From Streptococcus sp. 29892 (lineage in GTDB: Bacteria; Bacillota; Bacilli; Lactobacillales; Streptococcaceae), in assembly GCF_032594935.1 (NCBI RefSeq), contig NZ_CP118734.1, positions 834,001 through 898,000 on the forward strand: a stretch of DNA of 64,000 bases. The letters are read 5' to 3'. Both the position numbers and the translations under genes were made by a program. Positions 10,665 through 18,165 of the stretch are shown here, piece after piece. Positions within the stretch are counted from its first letter, which is position 1. Every line of letters starts with the position of its first letter. The notes below the pieces were generated by a model. The model was not told the origin of the DNA, did not search any database, and saw nothing but the letters and a program-made list of their open reading frames with translations.

Positions 10665-10811
10665 AAAAAAGGACAGGATAACCTGCCCTTAGTAATGAGT
10701 GTTTTCAGTGTTGGCTTGAGGTGTTCACACACAACCCTGGTAAAGCTCCAGCCACAGTCAAACCAACCGACCATAGACCTTCAACGCTTAGTAAATACTC
10801 TTGTTATCTAC
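10665..10811 (-). ncRNA. Candidate small RNA with its own promoter and terminator
   Basis: On the minus strand a promoter (-35 TTGATT at 10841-10846, 17-bp spacer, -10 TATAAT at 10818-10823) drives a region with no useful reading frame, ending in GGGCAGG-TTAT-CCTGTCC and TTTTTT (10688 down to 10665). The terminator stem closes fully only on this strand: the third pair is G-U in the minus transcript but A-C in the plus one, and the T run is on this side. The predicted RNA is about 147 nt, with internal hairpins such as CTGG/CCAG. It lies downstream of, and opposite to, recombinase 2. I do not recognise an Rfam family. A control RNA of the element is possible. Confidence 0.6.
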
Positions 10812-10817
10812 AGTTTT

Positions 10818-10846
10818 ATTATATAGAAAATGTTCTATTAAATCAA
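10818..10846 (-). promoter_or_regulatory. Promoter of the candidate small RNA
   Basis: TTGATT and TATAAT separated by exactly 17 bp on the minus strand, pointing away from the minus-strand gene pair and into the candidate RNA. Confidence 0.6.
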
Positions 10847-10898
10847 GTATTTTACAAAAAAATCATTATTCTGCAATTAGTCTCAGGATAAGTTGAAG

Positions 10899-11198
10899 TT
10901 AGAGATTAGTAGGTCTTGTTTTTACTCCTAGATACTGATATAAACGAACAAGCCTATTATCTTTTAGTGATTCAACATTGAACATAAAATAATGGTCTTG
11001 ATAATCTTTAGCGTTTTCTTTGTTCAATTTGAAATAGGATTTTTGAGATTTGGCCATGGCAAGCATAATATCATCTGTTAAAAATGTTAGTGGTGTATCT
11101 AGAGCAGAATAGCGATAGAAATCCGCTTCAAATTTTCGGTAACTGTCACTAAAATAGTCCATCTGGAGTTGGTTCTTATTAAAATCAAGCTGATTCAT
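10899..11198 (-). CDS. Hypothetical protein, second gene of a minus-strand pair
   Basis: A 99-residue acidic/aromatic soluble protein (MNQLDFNKNQLQMDYF and on) with no signal peptide or membrane segment. The start is well supported: GGAGGT lies 6 nt before the ATG. Its start overlaps the end of the 60-residue frame upstream (11185-11367) by 14 nt, which suggests translational coupling. I do not recognise the family. It is encoded against the direction of the recombinases, between the second and third of them, as cargo or control genes of mobile elements often are. The small-RNA promoter begins about 50 nt beyond its stop. Confidence 0.6.
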   Translation of the reverse strand: MNQLDFNKNQLQMDYFSDSYRKFEADFYRYSALDTPLTFLTDDIMLAMAKSQKSYFKLNKENAKDYQDHYFMFNVESLKDNRLVRLYQYLGVKTRPTNL

Positions 11199-11367
11199 AC
11201 TCTACCTCCAAGTCTATTGCAAGAATATCAGATATTTGGATACTGATGTAGCCTTCTTTTGTTTCAAATGAAATCGATTGAAAAGTCAAGTTCTTTATTT
11301 TCCCTATAAAAACAAAACAATTATTCAGTATTGTGCAGATGGAAATTTTGATGTGCTTTCTATGCAA
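11185..11367 (-). CDS. Small hypothetical protein, first gene of a minus-strand pair
   Basis: A 60-residue frame starting with TTG, preceded on the minus strand by AAGGAG at 5-nt spacing, a far better signal than expected by chance. The product (FIGKIKNLTFQSISFETKEG and on) looks like a small beta-rich domain. It overlaps the downstream 99-residue gene by 14 nt. The first part of a plus-strand frame (11278-11745) overlaps it, and both cannot easily be real; the ribosome-binding site favours this one for the overlap. Function unknown. Confidence 0.45.
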   Translation of the reverse strand: MHRKHIKISICTILNNCFVFIGKIKNLTFQSISFETKEGYISIQISDILAIDLEVEYESA

Positions 11368-11745
11368 ATATGCTCCTTGATTACTGAGGGTGTTAATCTC
11401 AGTGAGTATAAAATGCGAGTTGTTTCGGATATAGAGTCTTTCGTTGAGAAGGTACAGATTGTTTCATCTGGGTATGATGATAGAGCAATTGAGCTTATGA
11501 AGTTTATGAATAGTCCTCTGGAGGATGGTGATATTCAGTTTAACTATGAACATATGATTTTCACCAAGGTTGGACATGAAAGCTATCAATTTATGTTTAT
11601 TAATAACCAAATTGCAGTAGCATCTCTCGACTTTTCTCAAGAACAATATGAGTACTACCTTGCTGATGTTGAGGACCTAGAAACTAATACATATTACATA
11701 GACTCTAGGTGGGCGGAATCATTTTCTCGTACCAGTTTGATGTAA
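11278..11745 (+). CDS. Hypothetical protein, 5' end uncertain
   Basis: The frame is open from a TTG at 11278 and has an internal ATG at 11413. The part from about 11413 on reads like a real acidic soluble protein (IELMKFMNSPLEDGDIQF, later DVEDLETNTYYIDSRW) with no membrane segment. No convincing ribosome-binding site precedes either start, and the first 90 nt overlap the minus-strand 60-residue gene. It may be a 5'-truncated remnant. It ends 128 nt before recombinase 3. No family recognised. Confidence 0.45.
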   Translation: MKSQVLYFPYKNKTIIQYCADGNFDVLSMQICSLITEGVNLSEYKMRVVSDIESFVEKVQIVSSGYDDRAIELMKFMNSPLEDGDIQFNYEHMIFTKVGHESYQFMFINNQIAVASLDFSQEQYEYYLADVEDLETNTYYIDSRWAESFSRTSLM

Positions 11746-11873
11746 AATTAAAAATTTATTTACAAGTATAAATGGACTAATTTTTAGTTAGGTCATTTTT
11801 TATCTTCTAATTTAGAAAAATGTAGTTAATATATATAATTATTATGTAGATTTCTAGAAAGGAGGTAAAACCA

Positions 11874-12986
11874 ATGGTAAGACGGAATTCTAAAATTACT
11901 CGTCAACAGAAGAAAATTCGAGATGCATTTGTATCTGAGAGAACTGTTGAAATTATTCCTGCAAAGCGAGAGTTCACTGATGTTAAAACTAAGAAGTTGC
12001 GTGTTGCTGCCTATTGTCGAGTAAGTACTTTTGACGAATCTCAGTCAGGTAGTTTTGAACTTCAAAAACAAACCTATATTGAAAGAGTCAATAGTAATCC
12101 TGATTGGATACTGGCTGGAATCTATGCTGACCAAGGAGCATCAGGAACATCAATCAAACGACGTGAACAATTCCAACAGATGCTTCATGATTGTAGATGT
12201 GGGAAGATTGACTTGATAATCGTTAAGAGTGTTAGCAGGTTTGCTCGCAATCAGCTAGATTTCATTAGTATTTACCGAGAGTTGAGGGCACTATCCCCTC
12301 CAGTTGGAATATATATCGAAGATATAAATTTGAATACACTTGATACGAATAGTGAATTCATTCTTGGTATTATGGCCATAGTAGCTCAAGGTGAGAGTGA
12401 ACAAAAAAGTGCGTCAATTACATGGTCTGTAATTGAACGCTTTAAAAGAGGGATACCAATGATTCCTACCCATAACCTTCTTGGGTATACGAAAGACCAG
12501 TATGGTCGAGTAGTGATAGATGAGACAGAAGCAAAAATTGTTCGCCTAATATATGATTCGTACATTGAAGGTATGACTGCAAGTGAGATTGCCTCAACTT
12601 TAATGACTAATCATATACCAACAGTTACTGGTTTGGAGCGTTGGACAAGTTTAGCTGTTTATAATATTCTCAGGAATGAGAAATATAAAGGCGAAATCAT
12701 CATGCAGAAGACATATACTGTTGATTGTTTTAGTCATAAAACACGGAAAAATAATGGTGAAAAGCCAAAATATCGATTAAAAAATGGAATTCCCTCAATC
12801 ATACCAGAATCAAGATGGGATTTAGTTCAAGAATTACTCAAGCAACCTAGAAGAAAATCGAAATCTACTTCTGAGATATTTGTACCTAAACTCTACATCA
12901 AGAAACTCAAATCTGGTAAGTTGAGGGATTTTGTTGTACTTGATCCTAGTTGGAAGTCGGAAGACATTCAAGAAGTTTTTAAATAA
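11874..12986 (+). CDS. Serine recombinase 3, lacking a zinc ribbon
   Basis: Third serine recombinase, 370 residues. A longer N-terminal extension leads to AYCRVST (catalytic Ser51), IYADQGASGTS and KSVSRFARN; the Recombinase domain follows (YIEGMTASEIASTLMTNH, about 223). Unlike the other two it shows no CxxC zinc ribbon and ends in a short basic segment after residue 320. AAGGAGGT is placed ideally before the ATG. The downstream 139-residue gene follows after 14 nt and is probably translated with it. In elements with several serine recombinases, members without the zinc ribbon may act as accessory subunits. That is inference: this one keeps the residues expected for catalysis. Confidence 0.88.
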   Translation: MVRRNSKITRQQKKIRDAFVSERTVEIIPAKREFTDVKTKKLRVAAYCRVSTFDESQSGSFELQKQTYIERVNSNPDWILAGIYADQGASGTSIKRREQFQQMLHDCRCGKIDLIIVKSVSRFARNQLDFISIYRELRALSPPVGIYIEDINLNTLDTNSEFILGIMAIVAQGESEQKSASITWSVIERFKRGIPMIPTHNLLGYTKDQYGRVVIDETEAKIVRLIYDSYIEGMTASEIASTLMTNHIPTVTGLERWTSLAVYNILRNEKYKGEIIMQKTYTVDCFSHKTRKNNGEKPKYRLKNGIPSIIPESRWDLVQELLKQPRRKSKSTSEIFVPKLYIKKLKSGKLRDFVVLDPSWKSEDIQEVFK

Positions 12987-13000
12987 GAAAGAGGTAAATT

Positions 13001-13420
13001 ATGCGTTTTAAAGATTTTAATCTTGAAGTTGTTAATGTTGAACGTTACTCATCAGATTATAGTATGACAGTGAACAAGAACTTTGTTACATTTAGTAAAG
13101 GAATCATCCAAGCTTTAGAATACCCAGCACATGTACTTGTTGCTTTTAATAAGGATACAAAGGTAATGGGTATACAAGTTTGTCGGGCAAAAACTAGGGG
13201 AGCATTTTCTTTTTCAAAACCTGTTGGGGAGCAAAAAGGTATTGTTCAGGTAGGTCATAAAAATTTAAAAGAAACACTCTTAACAATTATGAGTGAATGG
13301 AAATCTGATAAGCGTTATAGGGTAGAGGGGATTCACATTCCTGAAGATAAGGCTTTTATTTTTGAATTGAAAGATTTTGAGGAACTAACTGATTTTCGTA
13401 AAAACGACAATAATAAATAG
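13001..13420 (+). CDS. Hypothetical protein partnered with recombinase 3
   Basis: A 139-residue soluble protein beginning MRFKDFNLEVVNVERY, with a strand-rich N-terminal half and a charged C-terminal tail. It starts 14 nt after recombinase 3, behind AAGAGG, so it is almost certainly in the same transcript. No catalytic motif, signal peptide or helix-turn-helix is evident. The tight coupling suggests a recombination accessory factor, perhaps a directionality factor, but nothing in the sequence proves it. The family is not recognised. Confidence 0.6.
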   Translation: MRFKDFNLEVVNVERYSSDYSMTVNKNFVTFSKGIIQALEYPAHVLVAFNKDTKVMGIQVCRAKTRGAFSFSKPVGEQKGIVQVGHKNLKETLLTIMSEWKSDKRYRVEGIHIPEDKAFIFELKDFEELTDFRKNDNNK

Positions 13421-14000
13421 TATGGAATTAAGATAAAAATTATTGGTGGGAGTACAACTAATGTATTCCTGCCATTTTTAATGTATTTATATAAGCAATT
13501 TCCATTTACCCTGTGGGGATGTGTTGTCGGCATTGTTACTGGTTTTAGATACTTCGATAGTTGGTCCGTGCAAATGATAGTGGAGTCCCAATTGAAGTAC
13601 TTTTCTCGTTTCTATCACTGCGTCAAAAATAGGGCAAAAATTTGCTCTATAGATTTAGAGGTGATGGATAGGGTTCAATTCCGGCGAGAGTATATACGGG
13701 TAATGGGAGCTAAGGTAGAATTATTGATGTAAAAAAGTCTGTGACGATAGTGGTAAAACAATCTAGTTACAGATTTTTTTGTGTTTCTGTGGTATAATTC
13801 AAGTGATATTAAAATGGAGATTGTAAGAAATTGTCCAAGAAATCTTTGAGGAAGACCAAATTGATCATTTTGCTATCTGTTTGGCATTTAGATTTTCTAG
13901 AGTGTTATCTAAATTAGAACTATCTAACAAACAATCAATTTTTAGGCTGTTGAAGAAGTTTATGTATATTAGCAGAGAGTGATTCTTTTGAAGGAGGATT
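13421..14000. other. Intergenic region between recombinase module and helicase gene
   Basis: No complete gene is convincing. An 83-codon frame (13481-13732) lacks a ribosome-binding site; only its last about 25 codons read like protein. A terminator-like hairpin spans about 13737-13783 (TCTGTGAC with GTTACAGA, then TTTTTTT). An extended -10 box (TGGTATAAT, ending 13798) could start transcription of the helicase gene. From about 13827 to 13982 a frame without a start codon reads EEDQIDHFAICLAFRFSRVL and ends in a stop just before the helicase ribosome-binding site; it may be a remnant of a small gene. Confidence 0.4.
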
Positions 14001-16148
14001 ATGGCAAAATATAGTACCAACGAACATGGTGTTATCGAGATTGATTTTGAAGGAGTAATTCCTGGTGCGGATATCCGAAATAAAATGAAGGCTGTAAAGT
14101 ATCGTTGGAACCCCGGTAGAAAAGTTTGGTACACCTGTCAGGACAGTATGACTCTTGCTCTAGCAAAGGAAATATGTGATGGGGATACTGAACTGGTACC
14201 AGTAAGTCCTGTTAAATGGGTTCCCCCGGCAGATTATGCGTTGAAGGTTACTATTGGTGAGATGCTAAATGCCTCACCAGCCATATTAAAAGGTTGGGAG
14301 GATGTTCTCAAAACACATGTGAATGGCGTCATGTCGGAGGATAATGTAGCTCATTCAGGTCAGGCTGTGAGTAGAGCTCAAACATCTGTTTGGATGGACT
14401 GCTTTGATTTTATCAGGGCTAATCTGGCCTCCCTACCTTCTTCCATGTGGACCTTTGAGCTGATTTTTGAATACAGCCTTCCAGGAACAGTTCATCAACG
14501 TCCAGATGTATTTCTTCTTACAAATACTAAGACTATCATTTTAGAATTTAAAAAGAAGGTTTCCCCACAAATCGGCAGCAATAAGGATGATGTTGCACAA
14601 GCTATTCGGTATAAAAAGTGGCTGGAAAATCATCATAAGGTGACGAGAGAGCGCCATCTTGATGTGAACAGTTATCTTGTATGCACCCCAGATAATTCTG
14701 TAGCAGGAACACTTAGAGGAGTAGAGATACTGACAAAGGACAATTTCTGTTCTACTATTGAGCGAGAGCTTACTGGTGAAAGTATCTGTACGTTTACTGA
14801 GGAATGGATTAAATCCCCTAAAACAGAAATGCCAGATATGCTTCAGGCTATTGAAATCATGTATCGAGATGGGCGTATTCCTTACATTTCAGATGTTAAT
14901 AAAAAATGCTTGAAGACAGTACAGAAGCATATAGAAGAGGCTAAACATCAACAGAAGAAAATTCTTATCCTGATCAATGGTGTACCAGGTGCAGGAAAAA
15001 CTGCTGTAGGTCAGAGTGTCGTGTATGAGCAGAACAGAGATGGCCAGGCGAATGCGGTTTATCTATCTGGAAATGGACCACTGGTGGAAGTTCTACAATA
15101 CCAGATCAATCAAGTCGGAAACAATAAGCATATGGGGGAGAATGCTATTCAAGGATTGAAGGAATTCAAGTCTACCTATTTCTCCAAAAGTGATAGGAAG
15201 AATACGAGCGTGCCTGAGCAAACCGTCCTTATCTTTGACGAAGCTCAAAGGGCTTGGGATGCAGCTACGTTAGACCGTGGTTTTAGTGAGCCTCAGGGAT
15301 TATTTGATGTTGGCAACAGAATTTATGGGGCCAAAGGCTACGCAGTATTGATCGGTCTTTATGGGGACGGGCAGAGTATTTATAGGGGTGAGGAGGCAGG
15401 TATGTCTCTCTGGGAAGAGGCCCTTAAGCACAATAGAGAATGGAGTATTTTTGCATCAGAATCACTTATGGCACAGATACATGGGCTCGAAAGTCAGAAA
15501 ATACTAGATGATGACCTCTTCTTGCCAGTATCTCTTAGAGCAGATTTTATCGATTGCAGTAAATGGGTGGAGCAAGCTATAGGAAGAACAGGTGTTACGC
15601 TACAGCAAGCTCAAGCGGAGCTGGCTGAGCTGCAGAAAACATCCATGCGAATCTGTGTCACCAGAGATTTTGAAAAGGTGAAGGCGCGTGCGACTGTTAT
15701 TTATCAGGAGCATCCAGACTGGAAATACGGCATTCTGATTTCAAATTTTGCGGAGCAAAGCATTATTCGAAAAGCATTTCCATATTGGAATATTGGTTAT
15801 AGAGGTTCTAATGAGGTATCGAATGGTAGGTACGGTCCCTGGTTTGCAGGTGATTGTAAAGAATTGAACAAGGCTTGTTCAGTCTACGGCAGCCAGGGGC
15901 TTGAACTTGATTGTCCGATCATTTTATTTGGTGGCGGCTATGTTCGTCAAGCGGGCCAGTGGCTTGCAAGAGGAGCTACCTACAATCGACAAAAGGAAAA
16001 GTTTCTGGATCCTGAAACAATCGTTGAGAACAATTTTAGAGTTTTGTTTACCCGGGCTCGTAAGGAAATGATTCTCTTGATTCCTGATGATCCCGTTCTG
16101 GATGAGACCTACGATTACTTCGTCAACATGGGAATGGACCTTTTGTGA
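14001..16148 (+). CDS. Nuclease-helicase of the DUF2075 / Schlafen-3-like type, candidate defence protein
   Basis: A 715-residue cytoplasmic protein. Residues about 25-45 (KMKAVKYRWNPGRKVWY) resemble the small DUF5710 domain. A middle domain has the PD-(D/E)xK pattern: RPD at 167-169, then LEFKKK with E182 and K184. The C-terminal half is an SF1-like NTPase of the DUF2075 group: Walker A NGVPGAGKT (326-334), Walker B LIFDEAQR (410-417), and LFTRARKEM near 684 resembling an SF1 arginine motif. AAGGAGG precedes the ATG. Related nuclease-helicase proteins occur in defence islands and act, or are predicted to act, against foreign DNA or RNA. Its position at the edge of an integrative element fits cargo with such a role. 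It stands alone with no methylase or sensor partner. A DNA-repair or RNA-processing role is the alternative. Confidence 0.82.
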   Translation: MAKYSTNEHGVIEIDFEGVIPGADIRNKMKAVKYRWNPGRKVWYTCQDSMTLALAKEICDGDTELVPVSPVKWVPPADYALKVTIGEMLNASPAILKGWEDVLKTHVNGVMSEDNVAHSGQAVSRAQTSVWMDCFDFIRANLASLPSSMWTFELIFEYSLPGTVHQRPDVFLLTNTKTIILEFKKKVSPQIGSNKDDVAQAIRYKKWLENHHKVTRERHLDVNSYLVCTPDNSVAGTLRGVEILTKDNFCSTIERELTGESICTFTEEWIKSPKTEMPDMLQAIEIMYRDGRIPYISDVNKKCLKTVQKHIEEAKHQQKKILILINGVPGAGKTAVGQSVVYEQNRDGQANAVYLSGNGPLVEVLQYQINQVGNNKHMGENAIQGLKEFKSTYFSKSDRKNTSVPEQTVLIFDEAQRAWDAATLDRGFSEPQGLFDVGNRIYGAKGYAVLIGLYGDGQSIYRGEEAGMSLWEEALKHNREWSIFASESLMAQIHGLESQKILDDDLFLPVSLRADFIDCSKWVEQAIGRTGVTLQQAQAELAELQKTSMRICVTRDFEKVKARATVIYQEHPDWKYGILISNFAEQSIIRKAFPYWNIGYRGSNEVSNGRYGPWFAGDCKELNKACSVYGSQGLELDCPIILFGGGYVRQAGQWLARGATYNRQKEKFLDPETIVENNFRVLFTRARKEMILLIPDDPVLDETYDYFVNMGMDLL

Positions 16149-16200
16149 TGTCTGTATGCTTCTATGACTGTTGAAGAGAAAATGTTTATTTTATTATAGA

Positions 16201-16237
16201 AGAGGATAGCAGTTTCGATTGTTGTCCTCTTTGTTTT
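16201..16237 (+). terminator. Terminator after the nuclease-helicase gene
   Basis: AGAGGATA at 16201-16208 pairs with TGTCCTCT ending at 16230, followed by a T-rich run. Confidence 0.7.
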
Positions 16238-16325
16238 AGATTGGAATGAATTTGAAAATACTGTCGTCAACTAGTTAATGATATTTGTAAAATCACATAT
16301 TTTCTTGAATATGTAAATTTTTGTT

Positions 16326-16340
16326 TGTAAAACGCTTACA
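16326..16340. promoter_or_regulatory. Inverted repeat resembling a catabolite-repression operator
   Basis: TGTAAAACGCTTACA is a near-palindrome with a central CG, as in LacI/CcpA operators, but it is one base longer than the cre consensus. It lies about 60 bp upstream of the larB-like start, in the presumed promoter region of the larB-galM unit. Confidence 0.35.
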
Positions 16341-16400
16341 TTTTTTCTAAAAATATAGTATTATATGATTATAATAAAATATTAAATAAAGGGTTAGGAT

Positions 16401-17063
16401 ATGGATTTAGGAAAAATGAGTCATGTTGATCTAGATAGAATCAATATCAAGGGCTTCCCTGAAATCATCTATGGTTTACATAAAACGCCTCTACAAATTT
16501 TAGAAGTAGCGCTGAAGTTAGATGCCGCCAATCAACCTGTTATGATTACAAAATTATCCTTTGATAAATGGAAGGAGCTAGAGGATAAGCCACCTAATGG
16601 TTCTTATTTTGAGTCCAGTCAAATTTGGTATAACAGGCCATTTCCGACAATGAAAAATGGGAAGATTTTAGTTCTATCTGCTGGGACCTCTGATTCTCAA
16701 GTTGTGGAGGAGGCAGCAGTAGTCAGTCAATGGATGGGTTGCCAAACGGACGTTTTACAAGATGTAGGAGTAGCAGGACTTGGTCGACTGCTAGGACAAT
16801 TAGAAACCATTCGAGAAGCCAGTGTCATTATTGTGGTTGCAGGCATGGAAGGTGCGCTTCCGAGTGTGGTATCTGGCTTAGTATCGGTACCAGTCATTGC
16901 TGTACCAACATCAGTTGGCTACGGAGCAAACCTGGATGGCTTGACGACACTTTTGGCCATGACAACCTCTTGTTCATCTGGTATTAGTGTTGTTAATATC
17001 GACAATGGCTTTGGGGCAGCTTATCAAGCTTCCCTAATTATAAAATTGATGAATCAAGACTAA
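16401..17063 (+). CDS. larB: LarB-like pyridinium-dicarboxylate synthase, N-terminally short, probably vestigial
   Basis: LarB carboxylates and hydrolyses nicotinic acid adenine dinucleotide, the first step of nickel-pincer cofactor synthesis for lactate racemase. The match rests on the LarB/PurE-like pattern: GFPEIIYG near residue 18, then LSAGTSDSQVVEEAA, DVGVAGLGRLL and VPTSVGYGAN. Family members are usually about 245-250 residues and start with a short helical region of about 30 residues before the DLG..DHHR..GFPE segment; here the protein begins exactly at DLG and is 220 residues. The missing 5' end lies at the boundary with the mobile region. The next gene is the stub of larC, and no larE or larA is seen, so the pathway cannot run from this locus. 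Confidence 0.75.
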   Translation: MDLGKMSHVDLDRINIKGFPEIIYGLHKTPLQILEVALKLDAANQPVMITKLSFDKWKELEDKPPNGSYFESSQIWYNRPFPTMKNGKILVLSAGTSDSQVVEEAAVVSQWMGCQTDVLQDVGVAGLGRLLGQLETIREASVIIVVAGMEGALPSVVSGLVSVPVIAVPTSVGYGANLDGLTTLLAMTTSCSSGISVVNIDNGFGAAYQASLIIKLMNQD

Positions 17064-17097
17064 CTTTTAGGATTAGAATGAAAGTGAGGTTTTCAAA

Positions 17098-18123
17098 ATG
17101 GATTTGTTTGTGGATTGCAGGTATGGTATTGCAGGTGACATCATGAATGCTATAGATATTCAACCGTTTGGTTTAGGTTCACTCAGCTATCGTTTGCAAA
17201 ATTCCAAAGGTATGCAGGTTGTTTTGACTGATTTTGGCGCAAGGATTGTTCAGATTTTACTCCCAGTGGAAGAAGAAAAGGGATTACGAAATGTCTGTCT
17301 AAGTCGTCATTCTGCAGAGGAATACCAAGAACCCCCCTATATTGGGGCGACTGTTGCTCCAGTAGCTGGTCGCTTGTTCCAAGGGGACATTACACTTTAT
17401 GATCGTGTGCTAGAATTGACAGAGAACGGTCCTGGATTTTCCCTACATTCAGGACCAAAATCAGCTAGTATGCAGTTATGGCAGTCAGAATGCGATGCTA
17501 AAAACAATAGTGTCACCTTTACCTTGACCCTAGCCGATAACTACAATGGATTTCCAGGCCCTATTCAATTATCAGCTAGCTATTGTTTGAGAGAAGATAA
17601 TTCACTCTATGTGAGCTACAAGGGAAGAAGTAGTCAAGCAACACTATTTAATCCTACCAACCATGCTTTCTTCAATTTGGCAGGAAATTTTATGGAGCCT
17701 ATTCATGACCATATCTTACAGATGGAGGCTGATAGGGTTCAATATTATACTGAGGATGGCAGATTTGATGGCCTTCATCAGGTGAAGCAAACTCCTTATG
17801 ATTTTCGTTCTGAAAAATCGTTTGGGGATGGATTAAGTCAATCTCATCCGCAGCTGGAGCTTTTAGGTGGTTTTGATAATTGCTGGCTACTGACATGTCC
17901 GGAAAAAGCAGCAACCGTGACCAGTCCAGATGGTAAGATTAAACTTCATCTTTCTACCAATCAAGACGGTGTGGTCATCTATACCTATAATAACAATAAT
18001 CCAAAGCTTGCAGTCAAACAAGGAGCCTTTAGTTTAGAGTGCCTGGCTTCGATAGAGGAAAGTCACTTGCTGGAACCAGAAAAGACAGTAGAGTCTTGGA
18101 CATGCTATCGATTTGAATACTAA
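17098..18123 (+). CDS. galM: Aldose 1-epimerase (mutarotase) fused to the first codons of larC
   Basis: GalM interconverts alpha and beta anomers of sugars such as galactose and glucose, feeding the Leloir pathway. The body from about residue 16 is a full mutarotase: RIVQILLP, the substrate-binding stretch GPGFSLHSGP, the catalytic-His-type motif NPTNHAFFNL and a late catalytic Glu in AFSLECLAS. The first about 15 residues (MDLFVDCRYGIAGDIM) instead match the start of LarC (LYLDCFSGISGDM type). A deletion has joined the larC start, with its ribosome-binding site AGTGAGG, in frame to galM. Translation may also begin at the internal ATG (17143), closer to the normal GalM start, but no clear ribosome-binding site is present there. 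The gene follows larB by 34 nt and ends at a terminator shared with pgm. Confidence 0.88.
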   Translation: MDLFVDCRYGIAGDIMNAIDIQPFGLGSLSYRLQNSKGMQVVLTDFGARIVQILLPVEEEKGLRNVCLSRHSAEEYQEPPYIGATVAPVAGRLFQGDITLYDRVLELTENGPGFSLHSGPKSASMQLWQSECDAKNNSVTFTLTLADNYNGFPGPIQLSASYCLREDNSLYVSYKGRSSQATLFNPTNHAFFNLAGNFMEPIHDHILQMEADRVQYYTEDGRFDGLHQVKQTPYDFRSEKSFGDGLSQSHPQLELLGGFDNCWLLTCPEKAATVTSPDGKIKLHLSTNQDGVVIYTYNNNNPKLAVKQGAFSLECLASIEESHLLEPEKTVESWTCYRFEY

Positions 18124-18125
18124 AA

Positions 18126-18160
18126 GTTAAAAGAGCCGCATCTGCGACTCTTTTTGCTTT
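18126..18160. terminator. Bidirectional terminator between galM and pgm
   Basis: AAAGAGCCGCA and TGCGACTCTTT form a near-perfect stem with a 2-nt loop and T/A runs on both sides, between two converging genes. Confidence 0.75.
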
Positions 18161-18165
18161 TAATT

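Noticed and set aside
10503..10690. A Fst-type toxin gene opposite the candidate small RNA, making a type I toxin-antitoxin pair
   Set aside because: Only short frames of about 13-20 codons exist and none has the hydrophobic pattern of such toxins.
13660..13700. A GGTTCAATTCC string resembling a tRNA T-arm
   Set aside because: The flanking bases do not form the T stem and no anticodon or acceptor stem can be built around it.
13481..13732. Plus-strand frame of 83 codons
   Set aside because: No ribosome-binding site and mixed composition; only its last codons look coding. It is described under the intergenic entry instead.
16326..16340. A standard cre site for the lar/galM unit
   Set aside because: Its half-sites are one base too far apart for the consensus; kept only as a low-confidence operator-like repeat.
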